Of a DNA stretch of 64,000 bases, positions 27,713-36,153 are shown piece by piece (the first letter of the stretch is position 1; each line of letters opens with the position of its first letter). Position numbers and translations under genes: made by a program. This DNA is from Legionella sainthelensi. GTDB taxonomy: Bacteria > Pseudomonadota > Gammaproteobacteria > Legionellales > Legionellaceae. The notes under the pieces are model-generated. The model was not told the DNA's origin. It saw only the letters and a list, made by a program, of their open reading frames with translations, and did no database searches. The stretch is taken from the NCBI RefSeq assembly GCF_900637685.1, contig NZ_LR134388.1, forward strand, positions 186,001 through 250,000, given 5' to 3'.

Positions 27713-28825
27713 ATGAAACTGAGGAAAAATAATAGGGTGCTTAAAAAGGTTACTGTTGTTAATGCTACAGCACTTAATTCAGGTGGTGCGTTATCCATTC
27801 TACGTCAGTTTTTATCTCATGTTCGTGATGATGAAATTTATTATTTTTTTATTCATCCTTCTCTAAATCTGGCTGTGGACAATGAAAATGTTTATTTGAT
27901 TAAAAAAGAAACGGCCACGATCGCAAAAAGACTTTTTTGGGACAGTTGGGGACTTAAGCGATGGTTAAGAAAGCAAGGGATAGAGGCTAAAAGCGTAGTA
28001 TCCCTGCAAAATACTTCTTTGGCGTATCAAAAAGATATTCCTAAAATTATTTATTTACACCAAGGTCTTCCTTTACATGCACAAAAGTGGTCGTTTCTCA
28101 AACGTCGAGAGCGGCGACTTGCTCTTTATAAGTACATATATCCTTTATTTATTTTTTTGCATGTAGATAAAAAAACAAAATTCGTTGTGCAAACTCAATG
28201 GATGAAACACGCTTTATGTACTCGCTTCAAACAAAAAGAAGAAAATGTCTATGTGATTAAGCCCGATATTTTGAGAAAAGACATTAATAGCATTACTCCA
28301 TTGCAGTTACCTTACACATATACCTTGTTTTATCCTGCAACCAGCGCATCTTTTAAAAACCATGAAGAGATTATTTATGCATTAAATGAGTTTAAGAAAA
28401 AAAATGCAGCATCCTCTATTGGAGTTTATTTAACAATTACCGCAGAGGAAGATAAAGAGCTGACTGAATTAATTCAAGGTTTAAATTTGCAAGAAAATGT
28501 TCATTTTTTAGGACCATTAAGTTATGAACAAGTCCTTATTTATTATAGATCATGCACTACGGTAGTTTTTCCCAGTTATATTGAAAGCTTTGGTTTGCCC
28601 TTGGTAGAGGCAGCCATGTTTGGAAAGCCATTAGTTGCCATTGATGAGGATTATGCGAGAGAAGTTATTTCCTGTTATCCAGGAGCATTATTTGCTCCAC
28701 GAAACGATCCTGAAAAATGGATGAATGCTATAGAGAGGTCTTTTTGCTATGCCAATATTGCTCCCTATGTTCCACGCTATGAGACGAGTTGGGAGGACTT
28801 TTTCACATTAGTGCATGAAAAATGA
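27713..28825 (+). CDS. Family 4-type glycosyltransferase (GT-B)
   Basis: A 370-residue GT-B enzyme. The N-terminal domain opens with KKVTVVNATALNSGGALSIL. The donor-binding domain has YPATSASFKNHEEIIYAL, a segment ENVHFLGPLSYEQV, and the E-x7-E-type motif in VVFPSYIESFGLPLVEAAMFGKP. It is ten bases downstream of the polymerase gene and probably the last gene of that run, as the next gene is on the opposite strand. The sugar is unknown. Confidence 0.87.
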   Translation: MKLRKNNRVLKKVTVVNATALNSGGALSILRQFLSHVRDDEIYYFFIHPSLNLAVDNENVYLIKKETATIAKRLFWDSWGLKRWLRKQGIEAKSVVSLQNTSLAYQKDIPKIIYLHQGLPLHAQKWSFLKRRERRLALYKYIYPLFIFLHVDKKTKFVVQTQWMKHALCTRFKQKEENVYVIKPDILRKDINSITPLQLPYTYTLFYPATSASFKNHEEIIYALNEFKKKNAASSIGVYLTITAEEDKELTELIQGLNLQENVHFLGPLSYEQVLIYYRSCTTVVFPSYIESFGLPLVEAAMFGKPLVAIDEDYAREVISCYPGALFAPRNDPEKWMNAIERSFCYANIAPYVPRYETSWEDFFTLVHEK

Positions 28826-28922
28826 TTTTGTCTCTGCCAAAAAGGATAGTTATCCGTTACATCGGTTTGATTGAGCATGAAGTCAGGATATTTAGTCGTT
28901 GGCAGCATACGAATGTTCCTGT

Positions 28923-30101
28923 TTAAGAAGAGGGCTCTGTTATTGAGGCTCCTGTACGTAATGCATCTGTTTTATATTTAAGTAAAAGTCGTTCTCCCCA
29001 AATTATTCCGGGTTTTTCAATAAACTTCCAAGTCCAATGCGCCAGACTAACAATAATAGTTAATACAGCAAATACTAATAGATTATTTCCCAACAACGAA
29101 TGAGTAGTAATGTAGCGAATAAATTCACCTGTCTGGGGTTCTTGCAACATGGGCGCAAAATTATGATGACTTAATGCTGAGACAACTATAGATGCACTTA
29201 TCAAAAGAAAAATCACTGCAAAATGAATCATATAAATGGAATAAGATAATTTTCCTAATCTCATAAAAAAAGAATGTTTCAATAAGGAAGAGAAAAAACC
29301 ACCCTCTAGTGAATAGACAATAATAACCATACAAAACCAAATGCTCGCTATGATTCCTTGATGTTTGATATTCCAATTTAAAAGAACAACAATCATGAAT
29401 AAACCCAATCCTTCAAGTAGCGTAAGGATTTGTTTTGGTAAAGAATAAATTAAGATTTGTTGATAAACATAATATGCGAGGATGCCCGCAAAAAAGCAAG
29501 AACAGACCCGTAAAATGTTATTATTAAGAATATCTAAATGCATTGCTAAACATAAAAATGAAAATCCACAAATAATGGCAAAAAGTGAAAGGCTCAATTT
29601 ACGGCTTAATATAAGTATTACAGCAAAAAGCATATAAACATACAGCTCTGCGCTAATGCTCCATGAAGGGCCATTAAATGATAAAGGCTCAGCTTGGTTA
29701 AGCCATGATTGCAATAATAAAAGATTGGGGAGAACTTCTTTTAATGAATTTCTTCCTGAAAAGGCATGGCCGTTGAAATTAAATCCTTTCGTTTCAGCAT
29801 ACCATTTCCCACATTCAAAAAGAATGAATAAAGCAAGCATAAAAAAATGGAGGGGATAAAGACGAAAGATGCGTTTGATGATAAATGGATTAAAATCATG
29901 ATAATTGTTGAAGGCGTTTTTATAGGTATGAAATAAGACAAACCCGCTTAAAACGAAAAAAAACTCTACACATAAATGAGCGTTTCTAAAGAAATTAAGT
30001 TCCGTGATGGTTCCGGGAACATGCAAATGAAAGAGAACTACAGATAGTGCGCACAGTCCTCTGAAGCTATCAAGCACGATAAAGCGTTTTGTTTGTCCCA
30101 T
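28923..30101 (-). CDS. Acyltransferase-3 family membrane protein
   Basis: A 392-residue protein with about ten helices and no SGNH domain. It begins FIVLDSFRGLCALSVVLFHL, with the catalytic His of the acyltransferase-3 family, then CVEFFFVLSGFVLFHTY and FIIKRIFRLYPLHF. Such enzymes add acetyl or other acyl groups to lipopolysaccharide or exopolysaccharide. It stands alone on the minus strand between two plus-strand runs, so it may be a separately acquired modification gene. Confidence 0.87.
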   Translation of the reverse strand: MGQTKRFIVLDSFRGLCALSVVLFHLHVPGTITELNFFRNAHLCVEFFFVLSGFVLFHTYKNAFNNYHDFNPFIIKRIFRLYPLHFFMLALFILFECGKWYAETKGFNFNGHAFSGRNSLKEVLPNLLLLQSWLNQAEPLSFNGPSWSISAELYVYMLFAVILILSRKLSLSLFAIICGFSFLCLAMHLDILNNNILRVCSCFFAGILAYYVYQQILIYSLPKQILTLLEGLGLFMIVVLLNWNIKHQGIIASIWFCMVIIVYSLEGGFFSSLLKHSFFMRLGKLSYSIYMIHFAVIFLLISASIVVSALSHHNFAPMLQEPQTGEFIRYITTHSLLGNNLLVFAVLTIIVSLAHWTWKFIEKPGIIWGERLLLKYKTDALRTGASITEPSS

Positions 30102-30445
30102 TAAGGTTTATTCATCCGGTTTTGGTGTCATTAGTTTATAACAATTGCATATACTTGAAAATCTTAAATCGATTTGTCGTGATTAGTTCAATGTTTCGCG
30201 TGTTCGCTCTAAAATTTGAGAGCTATTCTTTTGTTCTTATCTGCGTTTATTGCTATGAATTTAAGCCTCTCTCAATCGACGTCAGCGGCTCGTCCGCAAG
30301 ATCCCTCGTTTTTCTTAGACGCTCATTTCAATGTGCCAATAGGGGGTATTTTGTCTCTAAAAATCCTACTTATTTAATAAAACAAAGGATGAGGCATTCA
30401 GGGTTCATATAATGAAAATACCTTGTTAGAAAATTTGGTGTCAAA
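30102..30445. other. Intergenic stretch with a decayed palindromic repeat
   Basis: No gene is supported here. A 107-codon open frame (30089-30412) runs across it but has no family resemblance and includes repeat sequence. At 30281-30305, GTCAGCGG-CTCGT-CCGCAAGATCC is a decayed family 1 palindrome: the central CGGCTCGTCCG is intact and the outer arms no longer pair. The rest is AT-rich. Confidence 0.5.
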
Positions 30446-30832
30446 ATGAAATTATTATTAACTTTGTCGGAAGACTACCCACTCGACCTTTATGTGAAAC
30501 ACTTAAGACATGTTTTGAATACTAATGAGGGTATAGAACTTATTATAAAGCGAGGGGATAAAATCCACAGTTGTGAGAAATGCGAGTCTGAAGAATGGCG
30601 GGACTTCATTCAACTTAAGGCTTTAGACGAAGAGGTCAAAAAATTACCCTTCTCAAGGAGTGAGACCAATCTTGATTTATTTATAAAATCTCCCTTCAAG
30701 CATTCAGTTGTACTTGATCGGAATAATCACGTCATCTTATTCCCTGTAGCGTCAAAAATGGATAATAAAGAGAGTCATGGCCGCAATGACCGCGTGATTT
30801 TTATATCAGAGATAATAGAATCTATTCGGTGA
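30446..30832 (+). CDS. Hypothetical protein, 128 residues
   Basis: Not recognised. A soluble, charged protein with two clustered cysteines (HSCEKCESEEW, near residues 42-53) and no signal peptide or membrane segment. It stands alone between the acyltransferase and the WbuB-like gene, in a low-density stretch. Translation looks coding-like (LLLTLSEDYPLDLYVKHL), but support is only the open frame. Confidence 0.45.
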   Translation: MKLLLTLSEDYPLDLYVKHLRHVLNTNEGIELIIKRGDKIHSCEKCESEEWRDFIQLKALDEEVKKLPFSRSETNLDLFIKSPFKHSVVLDRNNHVILFPVASKMDNKESHGRNDRVIFISEIIESIR

Positions 30833-30889
30833 GCTGTTTTGATTTTTAGCAAATTTGTTATGGTCTCACGAACCACTGCGATCTCATCT

Positions 30890-30909
30890 CCCTTTGCGAA
30901 AGCAAAGGG
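30890..30909. other. Perfect hairpin with GAAA tetraloop
   Basis: CCCTTTGC (30890-30897), GAAA loop, GCAAAGGG (30902-30909): an eight-pair stem capped by a GNRA tetraloop, upstream of the WbuB-like gene. No T run follows, so it is not a typical terminator. It might be a stable structure in the 5' leader of the downstream transcript, or a repeat remnant. Confidence 0.45.
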
Positions 30910-31018
30910 TCTCCAATCAATACGCTATTGTGAGTCGATGTTTCATTTTTAGTTGTACTTGGTGGAAAAATCTCTTAACATCGGCTTAAAGATTTGTTTC
31001 ATTTTATAACGATGCAAA

Positions 31019-32248
31019 GTGAAAATTTTAGTCGTCTCACAATATTTTTGGCCTGAAACATTTATCATAAATGAATTAGTGCAGTGTCTTGCAGCACAAG
31101 GGCATCAAATAGAGGTCGTTACGGGAAAGCCCAATTACCCTGAAGGGAATATTTTTGAGGGTTATAATGCCTCAGGCCAATCCACGGAACTCTTTCATGA
31201 CATTCCTATCCATCGTGCACCACTTTCTCCTCGAGGTAAAGGCGGTAAAAAATTAATGTTAAATTATTTATCTTTTATCGTGAATGGTCTTTATCATTTT
31301 CCTCGGTTTATAAGGGGAAAAGAGTTCGATGTTGTTTTTGTATTTGTACCTTCGCCAATTACTTCGGTAATCCCTGCTATTTATTTAAAATGGCGTTTAA
31401 AAGCTCATCTTGCTGTATGGGTACAGGATTTGTGGCCTGAAAGTGTTCAAGCTACAGGATTTATTCAAAATAGCTTTTTATTAAAGATCATTGGTTATGT
31501 TGTAAAAGGTATCTATGCTGCCTCTGATACTTTATTAGTACAATCAAAGACATTTCCTACGCTGATGAAAAAGTATACCTCGCTGGAAAAAGTGGTTTAT
31601 TATCCTAATTCATTTTTAGAGCCAGAGGCATCCATCACTCATCAAGATCTGCCTCCATATCTATTATCAGAACTTGAGTCTTATACTTGTTTTGTATTTG
31701 CAGGTAACTTGGGGACAGCGCAAGCACTTGAGACAATTATTAATGCCGCGGAGAAAATTTCACATTTAACCCAATGTAAAATTCTTCTAATTGGTAGTGG
31801 CAGTATGAGCGATTGGTTGTTTCTTCAGATAACACAAAGAAAGATAAAAAATGTATTAATTCCTGGTCGATTTCCAGCAGCTGCAATGCCCATTATTTTT
31901 TCGAAAGCAGCTGCTCTTTTAGTCAGTTTAAAAAAAGATGAGCTCTTTTCGTATACTATACCCAGTAAAATTCAGGCTTATTTAGCTGCAGGACGACCTA
32001 TTTTAGCGGCATTAGATGGAGAGGGGGCGCGTATTGTCACAGAGGCACAAGCAGGATTAGTTTCACCTGCCGAGGATGCTGATGCGCTAGCCAAAAATAT
32101 GGAAAAATTATATCATATGCCTGTTTCAGAGCGAGAAAAGCTGGGAGGCGCAGCGAGAGATTTCTTCTTGGAGCATTTTGAAATGACAACGCAGAGTCGT
32201 CGACTCATTGAAATTCTGAATAATAAAATTAAAAAAGAGGTAAACTGA
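31019..32248 (+). CDS. wbuB: WbuB-like glycosyltransferase (putative L-FucNAc transferase)
   Basis: A GT-B family 4 transferase of 409 residues starting at GTG 31019; the ribosome site is weak. The N-terminus MKILVVSQYFWPETFIINEL, VVTGKPNYPEGNIFEGY and VWVQDLWPESVQATGF match the WbuB group, which in E. coli O-antigen clusters adds L-FucNAc next to fnlABC. The C-terminal donor domain has VFAGNLGTAQALETII and PSKIQAYLAAGRPIL. It lies two bases before the RmlD-like gene, followed by fnlA, giving a FucNAc synthesis-and-transfer cassette. Confidence 0.85.
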   Translation: MKILVVSQYFWPETFIINELVQCLAAQGHQIEVVTGKPNYPEGNIFEGYNASGQSTELFHDIPIHRAPLSPRGKGGKKLMLNYLSFIVNGLYHFPRFIRGKEFDVVFVFVPSPITSVIPAIYLKWRLKAHLAVWVQDLWPESVQATGFIQNSFLLKIIGYVVKGIYAASDTLLVQSKTFPTLMKKYTSLEKVVYYPNSFLEPEASITHQDLPPYLLSELESYTCFVFAGNLGTAQALETIINAAEKISHLTQCKILLIGSGSMSDWLFLQITQRKIKNVLIPGRFPAAAMPIIFSKAAALLVSLKKDELFSYTIPSKIQAYLAAGRPILAALDGEGARIVTEAQAGLVSPAEDADALAKNMEKLYHMPVSEREKLGGAARDFFLEHFEMTTQSRRLIEILNNKIKKEVN

Positions 32249-32250
32249 TT

Positions 32251-33129
32251 TTGAAAATTCTGGTTTTAGGTATAACTGGTATGCTGGGAAGTGCAGTGTT
32301 TCATACGTTTAACCAGCAGCAGAAGGATTTTGAAGTTTGGGGTACTTTAAGAAGTAAAGAAGGTTTAAAATATTTTCCAAGCGCTTTTCACCCTTTCCTC
32401 ATTTCTGATATCGATGTACTTAATTTAGATGCTTTATGCGGGGTTCTTGAGCAAGTTCGTCCTAATGTTGTCATTAATTGTATTGGATTAATTAAACAAT
32501 TATCCAGTGCTAAGGATCCTTTATCGGCGTTGCCTATTAATGCAATGTTACCTCATCAATTAGCACGACTGTGTCAATTAGCAGGGGTAAGGTTGATTCA
32601 TATTAGTACAGACTGCGTTTTTTCTGGGAAAAGAGGCTTTTACACTGAAAATGATAATTCAGATGCTGAAGACTTATATGGTAAATCAAAATTTATTGGT
32701 GAAATTACTGAAAGTTCAAATGCAATTACGCTGCGTACTTCAATAATAGGGCATGAATTCAACAGTAAAACCGCATTAGTAGAGTGGTTTCTTTCTCAGG
32801 AGATAGCGACTAAAGGATACGTAAATGCTATTTTTTCAGGATTGCCTACCTTCGAATTAGCACGAGTTATGCGTGATTACGTTATCCCTAAACCCGAACT
32901 GTGCGGACTATATCATGTTGCAGCGGCACCTATTAGTAAATATGAGTTGCTTTCTTTGATCGCAGAGATTTATAAGAAAAAAATAAGCATTATAGCGGAT
33001 GAAGAAATTAGGATTGATCGTTCACTCAATGGCGAACGTTTTAAAAATGCAACCGGCTACGATGCTCCTGATTGGTCACAATTGATTGCGTTAATGTATG
33101 AATCAAAAAGTTTATATGAGGATAAATGA
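32251..33129 (+). CDS. RmlD-like SDR sugar-nucleotide reductase (UDP-L-FucNAc pathway)
   Basis: An extended SDR of 292 residues starting at TTG 32251. It has the Rossmann motif VLGITGMLGSAVF, NCIGLIKQL, STDCVFSGKRGFYTEND and the YGKSK catalytic pair. The fold is that of dTDP-4-dehydrorhamnose reductase. Sandwiched between WbuB-like and FnlA genes, it most likely reduces the 4-keto intermediate in UDP-L-FucNAc synthesis (the FnlB/WbjC step). It lacks the extra C-terminal cupin of CapF-type enzymes. The stop overlaps the fnlA start as ATGA. Confidence 0.82.
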   Translation: MKILVLGITGMLGSAVFHTFNQQQKDFEVWGTLRSKEGLKYFPSAFHPFLISDIDVLNLDALCGVLEQVRPNVVINCIGLIKQLSSAKDPLSALPINAMLPHQLARLCQLAGVRLIHISTDCVFSGKRGFYTENDNSDAEDLYGKSKFIGEITESSNAITLRTSIIGHEFNSKTALVEWFLSQEIATKGYVNAIFSGLPTFELARVMRDYVIPKPELCGLYHVAAAPISKYELLSLIAEIYKKKISIIADEEIRIDRSLNGERFKNATGYDAPDWSQLIALMYESKSLYEDK

Positions 33130-34112
33130 GTATGTTCAAAGATAAAGTTCTGATGATTACAGGTGGAACAGGCTCCTTTGGGCATGCTGTTTTACAGCGC
33201 TTTTTAAAATCAGACATTCGTGAAATACGAATTTTTAGCCGTGATGAAAAAAAACAAGAGGATATGCGTAACGAGCTGAATAATGATAAAGTAAAATTTT
33301 ACATTGGTGATGTTCGTGATTATGCATCAGTAGCTGATGCAATGATTGGAGTAGATTATGTATTCCATGCAGCAGCGTTGAAGCAAGTTCCTTCTTGTGA
33401 GTTTTATCCAATGGAAGCAGTGCGAACTAATATTTTGGGTACAGATAATGTTTTGGCTGCAGGCATAGCCCGTTCAGTTAAAAAAATAGTGGTGTTGAGT
33501 ACAGATAAAGCAGTTTATCCCATTAATGCCATGGGTATCTCCAAAGCAATGGCAGAAAAGATCGTCGTTGCCAAATCACGAGTTGTTCCTGAAAATGGCC
33601 CGATTATCTGCGCTACACGTTATGGCAATGTTATGGCCTCAAGAGGCTCTGTGATCCCTCTTTTTGTTGCGCAAATCAAAGCAAAACAAGAGTTGACGAT
33701 AACTGATCCTAAAATGACTCGATTTCTAATGTCGCTTGAAGATTCTGTTGATTTGGTATTACATGCTTTTTCTTATGCAAACCAAGGTGATATTTTTATT
33801 CAAAAAGCACCTGCATCCACTATTGCTGATTTAACTCAAGCGTTAATTGAAATTTTTCAAAGCTATAGTGAAGTGAAAATTATAGGGACGCGACATGGTG
33901 AAAAGTTATATGAGTCTTTAATTTCTCGGGAAGAAATGGCCAAAGCAGAAGATATGGGACGATATTATCGTATCCAAGCAGATAATAGGGATTTGAATTA
34001 CAAAAATATTTTGTCGAAGGTGAGGAAATTATCTCTAATTATGAAGATTATACTTCTCATAATACGCAGCAACTCACTGTACACGAGATTAAAGACTTAC
34101 TTCTCAAATTAG
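33126..34112 (+). CDS. fnlA: UDP-GlcNAc 4,6-dehydratase/5-epimerase FnlA/WbjB/CapE, 3' frameshift
   Basis: First enzyme of UDP-L-FucNAc synthesis: it dehydrates and inverts UDP-GlcNAc. Motifs: ITGGTGSFGHAVLQRFL, FSRDEKKQEDMR, AAALKQVPSCEFYP and STDKAVYPINAMGISKAM, where Met takes the place of the usual SDR tyrosine as in CapE. After NRDLNYKN the reading turns to nonsense (ILSKVRKLSLIMKI) and stops at 34112. The -1 frame continues sensibly (YFVEGEEIISNYEDYTSHN … TVHEIKDLLLKLDF) to TAA 34157-34159. One base lost from the A run near 34003-34007 accounts for it. The repaired protein would be about 344 residues, as expected. Confidence 0.85.
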   Translation: MSMFKDKVLMITGGTGSFGHAVLQRFLKSDIREIRIFSRDEKKQEDMRNELNNDKVKFYIGDVRDYASVADAMIGVDYVFHAAALKQVPSCEFYPMEAVRTNILGTDNVLAAGIARSVKKIVVLSTDKAVYPINAMGISKAMAEKIVVAKSRVVPENGPIICATRYGNVMASRGSVIPLFVAQIKAKQELTITDPKMTRFLMSLEDSVDLVLHAFSYANQGDIFIQKAPASTIADLTQALIEIFQSYSEVKIIGTRHGEKLYESLISREEMAKAEDMGRYYRIQADNRDLNYKNILSKVRKLSLIMKIILLIIRSNSLYTRLKTYFSN

Positions 34113-34382
34113 ACTTTATTCAAAATGCACTGGATAATAGCGATACAAAGTTATATTAACTGTTCTATAAGTCATTTATAAAGGATTTCATCCATTTAAT
34201 AATAAAGTATCAGCTTTAAATAGGTTGGTGTTTTTTGTCTTTCATGAATCAGCTCTCATTTTGATTTAACTTTGATCCTGCTTTTTGTCAGGGCGTATAT
34301 TTTTTATATACTTACATGAAGAGGTAAGTGAACGCTTACTACAAGACCTAATGTTGTATTCATTTAATGGAATATTTGAGAA

Positions 34383-35894
34383 ATGAATAATATGGCATAT
34401 TGTCGGGATAAGTCGATTTTAGCGAAGGACGACTCACTAAAAGCTAGTAATTTTGATGCGGACGTTTTAATCGCAGGTGCTGGTCCTTCTGGGGCGATAT
34501 GTGCTTATTATTTGGCACAAGCGGGCAAAAAAGTAATGCTTATAGATTCTCATTCTTTCCCAAGAGATAAGGTGTGCGGAGATTTTGTTTCTCCAATGTC
34601 TTTAAAGGAACTAATGACGCTTGGTATTACCGATCTTCCTGAGTTCAAAGCAACTAACATGATCACAGAAGCCACCGTTTATGTAGATGGCCAGAAATTG
34701 ATAACGGACAATATCCCTCAAATCAAAGATTTTGTTAATTATGGTAGAGTCATTCCACGTGTTTTGCTTGATAGTTGGATAGTTAACGCCGCAAAGCAAC
34801 AGGGAGTTAACGTTATTACTGACTGTAAGCTTGTGAATTATTTCGTTAATGAACAGGATGTTAGGGTTGAATGCGAGCAACTCGGTAAAAAAAGACACTT
34901 TTTAATCAAAATGTTGGTTGGTGCAGATGGAAGCAATAGTATGGTTGCGAGAATTCTTCAAGGTAAAAAACCAAATCCAAAACATAAAATTGTAGCAGTG
35001 CGCGCCTACTGTGAAAATATTAATTGTATATCGCACCAAGCAACGCTTTTTTTTACACGAAACACTTTTCCAGGATACTTCTGGTTTTTTCCCACATCAT
35101 CTACAACCGCTAATGTGGGCATTGGTATGGTATTAAAAACATTTCCCAAAAATGAAACTAATTTAAAAGCCATGCTGTTGGAAATGATAGAAAATGATCC
35201 TTTTTTTAAATCAAAAATGAGCCAGGGAATGCAAATAACTAAAATAGCTGGTTGGCCTTTATCTTGTTATGACCCCACTACAATTAATGTAAAAGACAGA
35301 GTTTTACTCACTGGTGATGCAGCAGGATTTATCAATCCGTTTACTGGCGAAGGAATACAATATGCTTTGCAAAGTGGAAGATTAGCTGCCGAAACAATCA
35401 TCGAAAGCTTCAAAACAGAGAATTTTAGTGCGGGCTCACTGAAACGTTTTGATACTAAAGTGAGCGAACAGATAACCCATGATTTGAGTTTTGTAAATAT
35501 TGTGATGCAATTAACACGCAATCGCAATCTAAATGTGTTGTGGTTAAACATCCTAAAAATCATTTTATATCAAGCAAAGAAAAACCCCAAACATGCTTCT
35601 TTAAGCGGGGGTTTTTTTGTGGGAATAGTTCCTATGTATAGACTATTATCGATTTCATATACTGGCAAAACGATATTGGACAGCATCTCCTGTTTCTTTA
35701 AGACGAAGAATATTTTTAAACAAACAATCATTTTTATACACCAACAAATATTGCAGGTAGTTAACCAAAAAATGGCTCATTTAAACTGGATAACATACCT
35801 TGGTAATTCGGTATTTTTATTCATGCGACTTAGTATAAAAGTAGGATTCATAAAAATGTGCATATTTTTAAAACGACTGTGTAGTAGGGCCTAA
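34383..35894 (+). CDS. Geranylgeranyl-reductase-family FAD oxidoreductase
   Basis: A 503-residue flavoprotein. It has the FAD Rossmann motif VLIAGAGPSGAICAYYLAQAG, DSHSFPRDKVCGDFVSP, and the second FAD motif LTGDAAGFINPFTGEGIQYAL. This is the pattern of geranylgeranyl reductases and related alkene- or ketone-reducing flavoenzymes. The last 100 residues are unusual: basic and hydrophobic, with a possible membrane-associated tail. The neighbouring type 2 IPP isomerase is convergent, suggesting but not proving an isoprenoid link. A terminator-like hairpin lies inside the coding region at 35579-35617. Confidence 0.82.
   Translation: MNNMAYCRDKSILAKDDSLKASNFDADVLIAGAGPSGAICAYYLAQAGKKVMLIDSHSFPRDKVCGDFVSPMSLKELMTLGITDLPEFKATNMITEATVYVDGQKLITDNIPQIKDFVNYGRVIPRVLLDSWIVNAAKQQGVNVITDCKLVNYFVNEQDVRVECEQLGKKRHFLIKMLVGADGSNSMVARILQGKKPNPKHKIVAVRAYCENINCISHQATLFFTRNTFPGYFWFFPTSSTTANVGIGMVLKTFPKNETNLKAMLLEMIENDPFFKSKMSQGMQITKIAGWPLSCYDPTTINVKDRVLLTGDAAGFINPFTGEGIQYALQSGRLAAETIIESFKTENFSAGSLKRFDTKVSEQITHDLSFVNIVMQLTRNRNLNVLWLNILKIILYQAKKNPKHASLSGGFFVGIVPMYRLLSISYTGKTILDSISCFFKTKNIFKQTIIFIHQQILQVVNQKMAHLNWITYLGNSVFLFMRLSIKVGFIKMCIFLKRLCSRA
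35579..35617 (+). terminator. Terminator-like hairpin inside a coding region
   Basis: AAAAACCCC pairs with GGGGGTTTTT around an inner GCTT-CTTT-AAGC hairpin, followed by a T run on the plus strand. The form is that of an intrinsic terminator, yet it lies about 95 codons before the stop of the flavoprotein. It may be the remnant end of a shorter ancestral gene, or an attenuator. Its activity is untested. Confidence 0.45.
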
Positions 35895-35899
35895 GGCCT

Positions 35900-36037
35900 A
35901 TGAAACTGCTACCGGCTCTATTGCAAAAACGAACAGTAGCTTTTCAAAAATATTTGCTTGGGCAACATAGCACTGTTGAAATAGTTATTGAGCAAAATCA
36001 ATTTGCCAAATTGAACACCCGGACATCGGAGGCTTGA
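35900..36037 (+). CDS. Possible small protein, 45 residues
   Basis: ATG 35900 to TGA 36035-36037 encodes a basic, coding-like peptide (MKLLPALLQKRTVAFQKYLL…). It begins five bases after the flavoprotein stop. The ribosome site is poor and I know of no homologue. The remainder of the gap to the IPP isomerase gene shows nothing identifiable. Confidence 0.2.
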   Translation: MKLLPALLQKRTVAFQKYLLGQHSTVEIVIEQNQFAKLNTRTSEA

Positions 36038-36153
36038 TAATTTTCTTATTTACCTCTTATCGGGCTTAGCTGCTTATATGCTCATGCCGAAAATGCTTCC
36101 CTAAAAACATCCTCATTTAATGAAAATTTGGCAATGCTTATGTCGAACTGAGG

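Noticed and set aside
30089..30412. 107-codon plus-strand open frame
   Set aside because: It begins inside the divergent acyltransferase gene, crosses a repeat remnant, and the translation looks non-coding.
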